Origin: Utricularia gibba
Lineage: Eukaryota; Streptophyta; Magnoliopsida; Lamiales; Lentibulariaceae
Assembly (NCBI GenBank): GCA_002189035.1
Contig: NEEC01000012.1
Coordinates: 1,240,001-1,304,000, forward strand
Length of the DNA stretch: 64,000 nt
Direction: 5' to 3'
The position numbers and the translations under genes are program-made. Every line of letters begins with the position of its first letter. The stretch's first letter is position 1. The notes under the pieces were generated by a model. That model did not search any database, was not told where the DNA came from, and saw only the letters and a list, made by a program, of their open reading frames with translations. Below are positions 11,553 to 24,300 of the stretch, piece by piece.

Positions 11553-12046
11553 CCATTAACAGGGAAGAGATCTTTGGTAAGGATCATGCTATAAGTGAAT
11601 TCGGTACTTCTTACAACAATGCTACAAATCATGGTTCTTCAACTCATAATGAACCAAGACAGTCTTCACTGATGGCTGAAGCATCATTGTTTAGTGATTG
11701 CACATCCCTTATTGCTTCAGATTCCAACTATAAGCTGCCAATGAAAAGAAAGAGGTAAACCACCATGCAGCAGACTGAATTTGTTATCTAGATGAAAGCA
11801 ATGGCAACCATGACTAGTGATGCATTAGACAAATTGGGGATAAGGATGGGTCATGGGCATACACTCCTTCAGAAGCAAGAGACTGTAGCTGAAATCACGA
11901 ACACCATTCAAGTTGATCTCACTGCTTCAGAAAGACTACTGGTAGCTGAGATTATTATGTCCAAAGTCCCAAAAATGATATTGTTTCTCAAGTTATCAGA
12001 TGCTGATCGGGTTGTAATGATCTATGACATTGCATCTACTTTCTGA
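11553..12046 (+). pseudogene. Myb/SANT-like (Harbinger ORF1-type) gene, C-terminal part
   Basis: Text starts with EEIFGKDHAISEF, the segment that follows the DNA-binding domain in this family and should continue from the piece ending at 3554. A basic stretch (KLPMKRKR) and a stop follow. An open stretch at 11792-12046 ends with VAEIIMSKVPKMILFL and a short conserved tail (MIYDIAS). The tail matches in style the minus-strand remnant at 37456-37875 (AGEIIMTNPPKMHSFL), so the two belong to one family. Internal stops make it a pseudogene. Confidence 0.6.
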
Positions 12047-12789
12047 TCATCATCGACTTTCACCAATTACTCGGCCTTTTGACCACCATTGCATATGAAA
12101 GAAATACTTGTGTGTTTCTTATCAAGTTTTTAGGACTATTACTACTTTTTTTGTAAGCCAATGATGGTGTATGAAATGCAATAGTTTTTTTTGATGTATC
12201 ACTTTGTTTCTTAGTTTGTTGGTTCTTTAAGCTTTAATAAATATTTAAATCAGACAATGAGATTCATTACAGAAAAAGGAACTGACTCTGCTGAAATTAG
12301 ATAAAGAACTTCCGGAGATTTCATGTTTTGCATTGCAACAATTGGAGCAAGATTTTGAAACTCACGGTGGGTGCCTGAAGTGATCGGAGACTGATTGGTT
12401 CTCCGGTATAATTTCTGTGAATTATGAATGGCGACATGAGCTGTTTTGTGTTGCTTTCTGCGTGAACAATTTCTGGTTTAGGTGATCAAGGGAAAATGTT
12501 TCAGAACTTTGAGTGCTGTGGGGCGGGGTAAACTGTGAATCTATTGTTTTGTAGGTTTGTTGAAATATGATGTTGTTGCCGTGCTAATTCTAGATTTTTT
12601 ATGTTTTAAGGTTTGAGAGACGTCCAATTTGGTGTTTGTACTGACTAGAAGTGATGAAGGAGCACGGGGAGATGACTAGTTAATCAAAGCAGCAGCCATT
12701 AAGGAATTGAACCAAAGTATGATGTGGCGCAAGTTTATTTTCCCAGCTTTTTCATAGTTAGGGAATTTGTGCGCGGATGAGGAGATAGG
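12047..12789. other. Intergenic, upstream flank of the PIG-T remnant
   Basis: No gene is seen. It could contain the old PIG-T promoter and 5' UTR, but I cannot point to a TATA box with confidence. Confidence 0.4.
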
Positions 12790-13035
12790 ATGAGTTTTGT
12801 GAAGCCCACATTTTTGTTGCTCTGGGTGTTGCTTTCATATTCCTCCTGCTCGGAAGTGAAAGCAGCAGGGGATGGAGAATCGTTCACGGAGGCGCTTTTG
12901 TTGAAGCCTCTTGCAGATCGAAAAGTTTTGGCTCATTTCCACTTCCAGAGCAATGCACCGCCTACTGAAATTTATGGCCGCCATCATTATATATTTCCCA
13001 AATCCATTTATCAAAGGGCTCATCATGGAGATTGA
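12790..13035 (+). pseudogene. PIG-T (GPI transamidase subunit) first-exon fragment
   Basis: An 81-codon reading frame begins with a clear signal peptide (MSFVKPTFLLLWVLLSYSSC) and continues with FTEALLLKPLADRKVLAHF and RHHYIFPKSIYQ. This is the N-terminus of plant PIG-T/GPI16, the luminal ER subunit of the complex that attaches GPI anchors to proteins. The match breaks after SIYQ, and the frame stops four to five codons later with no donor site, although the normal exon continues. The C-terminal end of the same protein lies at 15480-16170. So this is the left end of a pseudogene whose middle has been lost or replaced. Family identification is firm; expression of the fragment is unknown. Confidence 0.75.
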
Positions 13036-15470
13036 TTTTTTTTTTAATTTCAGTTTGACCGATTGAAGCAAGCACGATTATTTTTCTGTGGTTTATACAT
13101 TCTGTTGATTTTCTGTTATTGTTTTTGATTGAAATGATGCTGAGTAATAAGAAGCCATATTTTATGTTTAGCCTAAAACACATGATTAGTTTATTTTAGG
13201 GGGCTGCATTGAATTCAAGAATAGAAAAATTTCAGACTATGCAGAAAATAAGAAATAGGAATATACCAACATTTGAGTATCTTCATGAAATCGATTCAAA
13301 GCGATGTACATTATCATATGATAATGACATCATTTAACTTAAAATAGAATAATTTTATTCATATTTGATAAGTGATTTTGTGTCGTTCCAAAACATATTT
13401 TTTCACTACTCTTTAGTGTTATTTTTACGTATCTTAGACTCCACTTTCTCATTATTTTGAATTGATTTTGCATTTTTCACACTACTTTGATCTTTTTGGA
13501 GATAAAGTATATTTTGTTAATTTTTAGGGTACTTTTGGCAATTTGAGGAAAAATCAAGACCCATCAAATTATGGACTTGATGGGCCACGAATCTCAGTCC
13601 AAGACTCGGTCAAACGATGAACATTTACTCTTCTATATGAAGATTTGTGGATAAGATTGAGATATGAAGAAAATCTTCGAAAATTTGGATAGAAGATCTT
13701 ATCCAAACCCATCGAATAAGTTTAATACGAAGACTTGAATCTACTCTTCTATAAATACCCCACCCTCTCAACCATTAGAGACGTCTTTGATCAATTTTCC
13801 TTTGTACTTTTCCTATTTTCGTGTCTATTTTTATGTTAGAGTCAAGTCTGCGCATATAGGCGCTTGCGGCTGAGAATCTGCGGTGAAGCCTTGCTTGCGC
13901 AAGTCCTGCACATATGACTGTTTTACTATGTTTTTTGACATTTAAATTGAGATTTGATTCTGTTTTTCACAACGTTTTCTTTACCAACGTGCTCTTTAGT
14001 ATCACATAACCCGAAGGGAATGTGAGAGAATCAAAGATTGGCCTCAAGCACCTCAGGAGAAGGGCGCAATCGAACATCGTTGATAAGGCACGTTCTGTCT
14101 AATCTGTCTGCGAGGTGTGAGGTGTAGGGGTTAGATTTGGGTGTGGGTAAAAAATGGGTTATCACAAGAGGTGAAATGGCTCTGGTGGCGTGGTTGATTT
14201 CATAATCCCACTAAACGAGGGACGATGCTATAACGGTCACCGAGTAGCACTACTTTAGAATAACACCCTCAGAGCTTGCGCAAGCAGATCAGTCTTCAAG
14301 GTTTTCACACACGCAAGGGCGAGTTTTAAGTAAGGTGGATCTTAGATCCAATGTCACTTTTCTTATTGTTTTTAAACTCAAATCTTTCTTGTATTTTCAG
14401 TCTTTTTAAGTCTTTGTTTGAAAAGAAAATTTCAATAACAATTCCTTGTGGATATGATATTACTTTACTACTTCGACGGTTTCTGTGCATTTGCAGAATC
14501 ACCATCAATATTATTACTATATTAACCTTATAATTTTTATTTTTGCAGATGTGATATGCATATCACATGTATCTATGAATCATTAAATAGTGTTTTACGT
14601 GAAGCACTAAAATTACTCCCAATAGTTCTTATTGAGACCACTTTCAAGCGATGTGTTAAGATTTTCATCAATAGTAAAGTGAAAATGATTTACTTATGGA
14701 AAAAGGTCAATTATTTACTTTATATTTGCTCTATGTTAAATCAACCAACTATAGATAAATACAATATAGAGAAAATGAGTGATATTGTGATTTCTTGTAG
14801 TAAAAGTTTTAGAAAAAATAAATATTATTATAATGTTTGTTTGACAGATTACTCGTGGAAATTGGTAACAAAAAACTATTCCATGTTCGCATGCTATTCA
14901 TATAAGAATTATTTTTTGGTGTATCATGTTATTTATAATATCATAACAGTTGTTAAATTTGTTTATATTCTAGATGAATGTACAAGGAATTTATTGAAGA
15001 TGAAAGTTATTATATTTCAAAATATTATTAAGTGAAATACTTTGCGAAAATATACAAAAGTCAATTTCAGATATTTTCATGCATGTGTTTTTGAGACTTT
15101 AAGATTTTAATTCAAATAATATTACTTATACAACTATTCTATCTTTTATTGCATAAGTTTTGCATACACTTAATTGGTCATGTTTTAACTTATTGGTTAA
15201 TATAAATATTGTAATATATTATATTTGAATTTTTTCAATATAAAATATAATTAAATGTATTTTTTTTTCAAGAAGTTCATATTTATGTGAATTTTTGTAT
15301 AAAAAATAAAAAAAAATGTTGATGTGTAAATTTGATGAACAATAAAATACAAAATTGATCATATTTTGGAATTATGTCTCCAATAATTGGTGATAGAATG
15401 AGTGGTCTTTCCCTTGAGCAAACACTTAAAATCGTTCTGATGCCTGACACATATCATCTTTCATCTCTGA
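13036..15470. repeat. Repeat-like DNA between the two PIG-T pieces, with an LTR-like promoter
   Basis: About 2.4 kb, AT-rich. The part 13560-14500 resembles a retrotransposon LTR: TATA box CTATAAATACCCC at about 13749, and TTCCTTGTGGATATGATATT near 14440, a wording common at plant gypsy LTR ends. I could not find a paired LTR or target duplication. An open frame at 14556-15035 (159 codons) is rich in Lys, Tyr and Ile and matches nothing I know; I take it as chance in AT-rich DNA. Confidence 0.4.
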
Positions 15471-15484
15471 ATTCTCCCTTGAAA

Positions 15485-16170
15485 GTTACAACAAATCTGT
15501 GCTCTTTGATTTGGGGCTACGCTGGATGAAACCTATTTCTTGAACAAGTCAGAAAATCCCACTACATGCCAGCAGATTCTTAACGGGAAGCGGGAATGAA
15601 ATGGGTGCCATTGCGCTCTTATTGAAACGCAAATGGGATGAGTACCAATGAAAGGAGCTGCACTAATTCTGGAGTTCGATAAAGTACTTTTCCTCATTTC
15701 AATTTGTCACAAGCAATCATTTGGAATGCAATTTCTGATTCTCTTTTAAGCATTATTATTTCCGACTCCGTTTGCCAGGGTTTTCTTCACATCGATGAAT
15801 ACCCCAGAGATGCTAATCAAGGTTTTGACATCCCATCGGCTATTGTACACTTCACTGGCCTTGTTTCAAATAAAGAGTTTTGGTGATAAGATGGAAACGC
15901 AAGTTCCTCTTTTGTCCATGCTGCAGGTCTTAAAACAATGAATGTTTGAATTTTCTTTGTTTTCCTGACTCCTCAACTCATTGGGTTTCATGGTACAGGA
16001 GAATACCTCAGAAGTCCTACTTGTGTCTTGATGCTATCCAGATTGTCCTAAGCTGAGGGGAAAGCCAATGGAAGAGATGAAGTCGTCTCCTGATTCAAAA
16101 GCATCCATAAATTATAAGCTGGTTGCAAAAGTTGTATTAGTTGCTGGAGTTGCTATTGCATGACAACATT
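15485..16170 (+). pseudogene. PIG-T (GPI transamidase subunit) C-terminal exons, decayed
   Basis: Pieces appear in the order expected for PIG-T: FDLGLRWMKPIS then, after a stop, FLTGSGNEMGAIALLLKRKW (15490-15650); GFLHIDEYPRDANQGFDIPS (15780-15840), the most conserved stretch of the family; PLLSMLQ followed by a donor (about 15927); after an acceptor TSEVLLV (about 16010), where the usual continuation is missing; and KLVAKVVLVAGVAIA (16115-16160), the C-terminal membrane segment. Several stops (for example after IS and after LLV) show that it is not coding. Together with 12790-13035 it forms one broken PIG-T copy. Confidence 0.75.
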
Positions 16171-16900
16171 TTTGGCAGTGACCACTACTTTTGCTTCTTT
16201 CAGTTCCCAGGATCTTGGCTTGTGGGTGATTCCTAAAAGGCATTTGCTGAAAATATTTGCACGAAACCAAAAGAACTAGACCGTTGGCGGAAAAAGAAAA
16301 AGGTTGATTCTAAAGAAACTCGATTCTCCTCGAGTCAGCATCTTGTGAGGAAATACCTCAAAATCTAGACGTAAAGCCTGCAAAAAAAGGTTTCTGTGAG
16401 CAAGAATGGCCACTTGTTACTTCAACTCAAGCTATTGGGTGTTTTCATCATCTCCTGAAATAAGGTCATCATAAGAGACAGGCGCCAGTATTCCATCGTG
16501 AATCTACGTTTCTGGCCAGCAAATTCCATCCATTTTCCATAAGTAGAAGACCTATATATCAACTACCATCAACCTAACTCAATGAAAAGCAACTCAAACG
16601 ATTCAGGAACCTAAACTTCCTCTACCAAATGACAGAAAAAAGTAATCATAGCGTTGAGTATGAATACCTACCAAGTAGAAAAAAAATAATGAACATCAGC
16701 GCCAAATTTAACTGGAGTAGGAGACAAATTTTTTTGAAGCATTTTTCTGGTCATTTCAGTGGCCTCTTTGCCACTTCTGCAGGTAATCAACTATTAAATA
16801 AAAAAACAAGCAACAGTTAGACAAGCAACAGTTAGACCTCTGGTCATTTCAGTGGCCTCTCTATAGTCTCTACATACTCATCGTTGTTGTCATCTTCGAT
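16171..16900. other. Intergenic between PIG-T remnant and Harbinger remnant
   Basis: No gene seen. A 22-bp stretch (TCTGGTCATTTCAGTGGCCT and the next two bases) occurs at about 16745 and again at about 16840, and ACAAGCAACAGTTAG is repeated in tandem at about 16805-16836. These look like local duplications. Confidence 0.5.
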
Positions 16901-16977
16901 ATAGTTTACACCTATTTCAGCTTCAATTGGATCAAATCCACCTTGCAAACATATGAAATTATGAAGCAAAACACATG

Positions 16978-18012
16978 CTAAAATGATGTCAATCCGTATT
17001 TCAATAAATAGAACGATGGACTCTGTAAAATCATCCAGCGTGTCTTTAGGATACTAAATGCCCTTTCAATTATGTTTCTACCCGAAGAATACTTCATATT
17101 GAAATACTCACGATGATTTTGAGGGGCTTGTGAGCCATGATTCCATTCTTTTAAATGATAGTAAACACCACAATAAGGAGATAGAAAACCTTCACAATTT
17201 GTATGGCCGTTGTCATACAAATAATAATTACTTGTCAAAAAATATGATTTGCATCATTATTCAACACATTTGCAAATAAGTAACAACTTAAAATCACCTT
17301 TACGAACACGCAGCTCGTCTTCTAATGCGATAACATATCGTAGTACCTTACTATCAGCAGCCGATCCTTTCCAACCGGCATATAAATATATAAAATTTAT
17401 AGTCTGATTGCAAATGCCCAAAACATTAGTGTGGATATTATCTTTTCGATTTCTAAACCTTGGTTTCAAATCTTCATTTACTCTAACATCAATATGTGTT
17501 CCATCCAAGTCTCCTAGACAATTTTGAAAAATAACCAATATTATATACAAATTCCACTACAATAGTACACAATACTGAAGAAACTTCACCTGAAATGGTT
17601 TGAATCTATTTGCTGCATTTGCATCATTTATTGGTTGTGGTTTTACAAGCAACTTATCATGTATATGATTTGCGACATGCAAAACTGACTTAAAGTGTTT
17701 GGGTTTAGTCCATGTTGATATTCCAAAATCTCGTTTTTGAATAGCAAACTTCTCAAAAATACTTACGTATCTAGAGTCTATCAATCTGTAAGCCTAAAGA
17801 AGGGTGCACAAATGAAGAAAAGTATCCCGATTCATCCTTAGACTTTCAAGGCATGTGTAGTTAATATTAGAGACAATCCTATTTGCATTCTCAATATGCT
17901 TGTAAATTTTATTGTTCATAGAGTAGCTTCTAGATCGTTCATCATCTCCATCATCCTCATCTATATGCATTCCCTCACAGAAATATTCTGCTGTGTAGTT
18001 CATAAAAGCCAT
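16978..18012 (-). pseudogene. PIF/Harbinger transposase (HARBI1-like), decayed
   Basis: On the minus strand four adjacent frames give a HARBI1-type nuclease from N to C terminus: an N-terminal part with LESLRMNRDTFLHLC (18012-17794); a middle part with HIHDKLLVKP and ANRFKPF (17784-17557); the first catalytic Asp in LGDLDGTHIDVRV and the second in WKGSAADSKVL (17550-17257); and the catalytic Glu in NIIERAFSILKTRW (17238-16978, Glu at about 17066). All three DDE residues survive, but frame changes and stops between the parts break the gene. Some gaps could be introns. I did not find its terminal inverted repeats. Confidence 0.85.
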
Positions 18013-19137
18013 ATTCTATAAAACCATTTGTGAAACAATAGTGGATACATTTGTGCTCCAGTATTTTCTTCAGGTAATTGATTATGCCTGTTCAAAATAT
18101 AATTAAAAAACCAATGTTTTTGATGGAATTGAAGGAAAGATTATTCATTTAACTCAAATAAGCTCAAATAAAAAAAAAAGAAACGTACCATCTAACTCCA
18201 TATCAAAATGGCTTGCTATTTCTGTAAAAACATTTCAATCGTATAAGAACAATTATTTACATAGTTGAATCACGGTCAATTCAAAAAGTCAATCAAGTCA
18301 TCCATTAAAAAAAATCAAATAAAAAAATTAAATGAATTCCGTTATGCCCATCCAAAATTGAAGACAAATGCAAAAAAAAAAAAAAAGAAAGTAAATTTAT
18401 CAAATAACACATATTATCAAGAATTCAATTGAATTCATTTTTACTCATCCAAAATCGAAGCAGAATCTAAAAAATAGATTGAAAACCATAAAATTCATGA
18501 TTAAAAAGATAATACTCCCAAAATCATAGATATATCTAAAATTTATTGAATTTGTGCACAAAACCTATCAGATTCCATTTTCGTAGATCTGTTCGCCTGT
18601 GTCAAAATGAATGAGGAAAGCAAAAAAAAAAAAAGAATGAAAGATTATTTTATTTGAAAAAAAGAATATAATGAGATTTTTATAAAATAAATGGATTCAA
18701 TATTGAAAACAAATAATATATTTCACGTGAGTTTAAATGAAACCCATACCCACCTTGGGTTTCATTTAATCATGTCTGCACATGAAATCTTATGAAGTAT
18801 TTTATTCAAATGTTTGCTAAGTCTGTGTACCAAACAGCTTAAATTAATATAATTATGTCGAAATCCCTGAAAACATGCCAAGCAAACGTGGTGGGCCGTG
18901 TACACATTCTGGAAAACATTGCCAGACTGCATCTGCAGAAATCATTTGAGAAGGACAAATATGCCGTCGTTTTCGCTGACAATGGGCTCCGTTGGCCCTA
19001 TTTCTTACGTTTATTTTTTTTAATTACATAGGATTGTTTGAGAAATGCATTTTACTTGTTGACCAATGTAATTCAAGTATTTCACGTGCACATTATTCTT
19101 ACAAACACACTTTGAAAACGCATAGGTGGATTTGAGT
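18013..19137. other. Intergenic, 3' flank of CCD8
   Basis: AT-rich, with several A runs. No gene, RNA gene or terminal repeat recognised. The right end must hold the CCD8 3' UTR. Confidence 0.5.
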
Positions 19138-21308
19138 TCATGCGGTACTTGGAATCCAGCATCCATGGAGACCGTAAGGGAGGCCATAGGGAAACTCGGC
19201 TCGTGCAATCTCCTCAAAAGTAGCTCCATCAAGCAACACTGCATACCCACCTCCCCTTCTCCCACTTACAATTGAGATCACAACTCCTGTTCATGGTTCA
19301 TACCCTACCCTCATTAGCAACATAGAGAAGTTGACCTCGTAAACACACTTGCATGATTTACATTACCGTCATCTTCATCTGTGCCCCCGGGACGAGCAAC
19401 AAAGAACGGTTCGGATGGGATAGACCCCTCGTCGTGCCAACTCTTTGCCCTCTTCTCCAACATGTCTATCTGCAAATCAAACTCCAAAAACAGTGTGACG
19501 TAAAAGATCCTTTTCATGCTTTCTCCAAATTATAATTGTATAGTTTTAGACAATTCTGAAGTTCAAAATTCTCGAAAAGAGAACATTGTAGACATGCCAT
19601 GTACCTTGACAATGGTGTTGGGGAAGTTGCAAGGCCTAGAAGCACCACAAGCATAGGCATATCGATATTTCTTGCCCAGAAAAGAAGGGTTGATGCTGCA
19701 CATATCCAACCCATTCCCATGCTCGTTAGGATCCAAACCCGACTCTAAGCTACCAAACCGGGCTCCGGACAGTGGAATCCGAAATCTTCCAACCCTAAGG
19801 GGCCAATAGAAACAACATAAATTATGAACAAAGAGCATAAGGAGCTTGAGCTTTTTAAGTAGTACCTAGCATGGGGCAAAACATCTTCCCTTGAAAGTGA
19901 ACGGAGGTTTTGAAGGGACAGCTTTTGTAGGATACTCGTATCTGCATTGTGCTCGCAGCAATCTACGATTATCGTGGTGATTCCAGTGTCCTCGTCTCTC
20001 TCTTCATATGCGTTGATGAAGTGAAATGTCACGAACAATGGTACCTCTACGCTTTGTACCTTAAGAAGTCACCCAAGAAGGAAACAAAAAATTCAATCTT
20101 TACTAAGGTTTAGGAAGGCGATATGTTTGTGCCGACAAGTAGAGAACTTACGATTTTGCCACTGATTCTGCACATTACATGCATGAAGGCCTTGGACCGA
20201 GGATGCCACTTGAACTTGAACAATGGTGCAGGCTCAGCGCTAAGAAGATTCTCGGGTGAATACCTGAGGGGCATTTCCGGCACGATGATGTAATTCTCCG
20301 TCACCGGAAACGAATGGACCCAGCCTGGAGCTGGCCCACCGCGGCAATCAACCCGGCCGATAACCTTCCTTTCGTTCGTCCAAGGCTCCATTCTCACTAC
20401 CAAGTACCCCGGCCTTACCAAATCGGGCAAAAGTGTGATGAATTCGCTATCCGTCACGATTGGATGCGCCGAGTGGATAAGGCTGCCGAGATCGTCGGAG
20501 AACTCCAACTTCCCGACAGTATCTAGTGTTTCATGGTCGATGATAATGGAACCTTTTGTAGTCTCCGTCAGGCAGACGATGCGGCCATCGCCGAGCCTCA
20601 CGACGCCGGTGTTAGCGTTATCCGTGAGCGACGCGCCGGAGAAGAGGCTTACGAGGTCTCCAATGCAGGCTAGGAAGTTTTGGGGTTTTGGGCTCTCGGA
20701 GAACTCGCGATAGCATAGCTTTTTGCTCTTCTTCGCCGCCGTGAATGCGTCGGACTCGATCTGCCGGTGGGACATGGTGACGCGACCGTCCTGGAAGTGG
20801 AGGCGAACCAGAGTCGCGTAGCCGTCGAACAGATGGTGGAAGCTGTGGTCTCCAATCTCCCATAGGCCTGGACCGTTCCTTAGGTATGTTCCCTTCTGTT
20901 TGCAATTGAAGTTCACACAAATAAAGAGTATGGAATAAAGACTTGGAAAAACTAGTGTCTATCTGACATCTACATCTATTCTATGGAAGAGAAGATGGGT
21001 ACAAGGCATACCAGCCAATCTGGGATATGGCCTCGAACTTGGAGTTCCCCTTGCCATGTCTCTTGCTTGACACTCGCCCAGGCGGCGAGGTTTTCGTTTC
21101 CAGCCACCTCATCCACCGGAGAAACCACATGCCTGAGCTTCTCCGCTGTTTTTGTGCAAACCGCCGACGGATTCCTAGAACGGAATTTCTTCTCTTCCAC
21201 CCTGAAAGAGGAGAACCCACTTTTCAGAAGCCGGGGTTCACCTAACAATAAATGAGTTGTATCTGAGGGATGGCGGGATTTCATGGAAGCTATGAATCGA
21301 GAAGCCAT
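19138..21308 (-). CDS. CCD8: Carotenoid cleavage dioxygenase 8 (carlactone synthase), six exons
   Basis: Plastid non-heme iron enzyme that converts 9-cis-beta-apo-10'-carotenal to carlactone, the precursor of strigolactones. Minus-strand exons: 21308-21012, 20895-20152, 20059-19866, 19794-19605, 19469-19367, 19286-19138. All junctions are GT-AG and in phase, giving 558 residues, normal for CCD8. The N-terminus is rich in Ser, Arg and Lys and poor in acid, like a transit peptide. Signatures seen: KGTYLRNGPGLWEIG, HLFDGYATLVRLHF, FSGASLTDNANTGVV, VDCRGGPAPGWVHSFPVTE, VTFHFINAYEE, RYAYACGASRPCNFPNT and GLPYGLHGCWIP. The four iron-binding histidines fall at about residues 243, 293, 360 and 550. 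No stop or frameshift is seen, so it is probably functional despite the surrounding transposons. It has no functional neighbours here. Confidence 0.96.
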
Positions 21309-21345
21309 TGCTATGCTTTGGAGAGGGTGAATGCAAGGGGGCTGG

Positions 21346-21352
21346 ATTTATA
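21346..21352 (-). promoter_or_regulatory. Possible TATA box of CCD8
   Basis: Reads TATAAAT on the minus strand, about 40 bases before the CCD8 start codon. This spacing would give a very short 5' UTR. Inferred from position only. Confidence 0.4.
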
Positions 21353-24300
21353 CACTGAATCATGAAGTATTAATTCAATTCAACTTTGTTAGAATCAAAT
21401 CATTTTCAGAAAATAAAAACTCCATTGGTGTGACAGTGAAGGCAATTGAGCCTTCCACCTCTCAATATCTTAATGATGAGGCATATTACCCTATACCAAG
21501 TGTAACTACGAGAGGATGTAAAGGCAAATCATAATACATAAATAAATAATAAAACTCCTCAATTGGCATAATGGGTATCATGAAAAGGTATGGTTTATTA
21601 GATTGCAAAGCAAGAACAAATAAACACAAGGGTCCTCTTTGTCACCCATAGTGCACCCATTTCTTATCAATCCTTTCCTCTCATGCCCTTCTATTGCAAA
21701 AAATTACCCATTATCTTAGATTGAAATTCTGCATGGACTGCAGGGTAAGTAAAAAAAAAAAAAATAGCTATACTAATGTCTAATGACCGGTATGAACTAT
21801 GCATCCATCTAGTAACACATGATCCGCAAGTTGAGTCGGGTCATGCAGTCCGTCAAGACCCGAATTCTATTCCAATCAAACTTTGTGTTAAAGAAATGAA
21901 GCGTATCCCTAAACTTTAGGGTCTACGATATTATGCAAAAAGTAGACCGGACCCATGTTGCCAGACCTCGCCCCACCAAAAGGATGCCACTTTCCATCCT
22001 CCCCATTGAGCCCGAAGTGCGCTGTGAAGAACGGCATCGAGCCTGCGTTCTAAGAGTTCGTCAACTAAGTCGTTTTTCTTTGTTCCGCATTAAATGTAAA
22101 TATGATTAAATTTACACAAAAATGAATAATTTGAAAAACCAAACCCAAGTGTATTTTTTAGAGATTAATTTTTTAGTATATATTCGAAAAAAAGTTTTAT
22201 AATTATATTTATATACGTTACTACTACCCAATTAGAATAGATAATTGGAGTGAAAACTTTTTTGGAATAAAAGGATAATATTTATTTTACAATCATAAAA
22301 TTAACTAAATATGAGCTTATGTTTACGATAAATGAAAGATTAAATAAAACTTATCTAAATTTCTAATCAAACATACTAAACATCATTGTGTATCAAATAT
22401 ATAATTAATATTTTTTATTTAACATAAAATAATCTTTTATATTGTACCAAATGAGGATGAATTCCCTCTCATTTTCACGTGCTTTTTCTTGGTTTCAAAG
22501 GTTGGTAATGGAGTCCTCGACAACCAGCAACGAGATTGAATGGCCGACAGACATAAATTCTTCCCTGTTCAAGAATATGCTTTCTATTTGGTGCGCCTTT
22601 TGGGAGGTAATCGCAGGCAAAAGCAGGTGAGCATTCTCGTATTGGTAAGTCAACGGAGATGATTATGGTGATTAATGGCTTTAATCAGATCCCTAATCCG
22701 GCTGCTATTTTATGACTTCCAACACATATACTACTACTTCGCACAATTAATCTTGATTTATTTCAGTATACGCTAATATAAAATTAAATGGATGAAATTT
22801 ATTTTTGCTCAAAATTGTTCAAAATGAATTCAAATGCGGGTACTTGGATTCGTAAATTGAGATTCATTTAAAAATATGATATAATTTTATAAAATTAAAA
22901 AAATAATAATATATGTCATCAAGTTAAAATAATTCAAATTTGAAAAAAATTATTGGTTTCTATCACAAAAGTAAAAAAAATGCGAATTATAGAGAAATAA
23001 ATCTTTATCAATCATGATGCATAGATAAGATTTGAAGAGAAAATGTGTAAGACACTCCAATGCACAAAACGTGTAGAATGCCAAATTAATAAATAAATTT
23101 TTTACTGGTTTATTAATAATATAAAATACTGGGACGCCAAATCTATAAGAACGCAGAGGGCTTATCCAATGAGTGGAAGTTTAGCCAACTTTATACGTTA
23201 ACCGAGCTCAACGAAAATCTCGTTTCGAAAGATTGATTGTTTTATTATTACTAGAAATTTGACATAAATCTTTGATGGTAATTATGCAAATACACAAAAA
23301 ATGGTTGAAATAATAAATAAAATCATCCATATAAAATTGATTATTTTTCAATTTTCTAAAAATGTCTCGAAAACAAATATCAACAAAACAAATAAATAAT
23401 GACTATTGATCAAAGCTTCACCATATAAAAACTTGTCATTTCGTAACACATCATTGATTGTCGTTTTAGATAGAAAAATTTATGTGTTTTATATCAAAAA
23501 TTAGAATTTAGAGTGAATACATTATTTTTTAGTAATATTTGTTTAATTTTTATCTTTGGGACTAAAGCACAACCTGGACGTAATCATGCATGTTTGAGTA
23601 CAACAATAGACTTTTAAGTTACATCCCAAAAGTTCATGTCTAGCAAACATAGGGCTAGCAGAATAAAGTCTAAGAAGATAAAGCTAAAAAAGAGAGAGAG
23701 TATGTACAACCAAATTCCAAAGAGATAAAAAAAAACATATTTTTAGGAGAGATGAAGGAGGAAGGAGAAGAACACAACAACTTCAACAAACAGGTGGGAG
23801 AACAACCCCAATGAAAAACAACCTAGAAGAACACTGCAAAAGAGAAAAAGAAGATCTTTAACTCGCTAAATCAAACAACCTATCATAAAAAAACTAATCC
23901 TGACTAGGAGTAAATCAGAAATGATCATCTATCTTTTATTTGAAACTTTTTATATTTACCTTACTATTCATCTTTTCTTTACATTGCCTAATACTATGGA
24001 AATGTTTGCTATAATCTTTTATGTTTTCATCTTATTTTCTTTATGTTTTCATCTTTTAGTAAAAAGGGATGAGTTTCTCTTTACCTGTTAGTTCATAACT
24101 GATAACTTTTAGTATTTTCCTGTCAAACCAAGATATATCTATGAGGAGGGAAGAATAATGTTTTTTTCACACAAAACCAAACTAGAGGTAAACAAAAATT
24201 AGAATAGAAAAAAGATTTAGGTAAACTTAAATCTCTTGTAAGATAAAGGAGATTTACATTTGATTGAAATGAGAGTAGTATTGAATATTCCATATCTGAA

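Noticed and set aside
14556-15035. 159-codon plus-strand open frame
   Set aside because: Dominated by Lys, Tyr, Ile and Asn as expected from AT-rich DNA, with no domain or conserved motif; I treat it as chance.
20981-21255. Open frames on the plus strand opposite CCD8 exon 1
   Set aside because: Shadows of the CCD8 coding strand; no independent family match.
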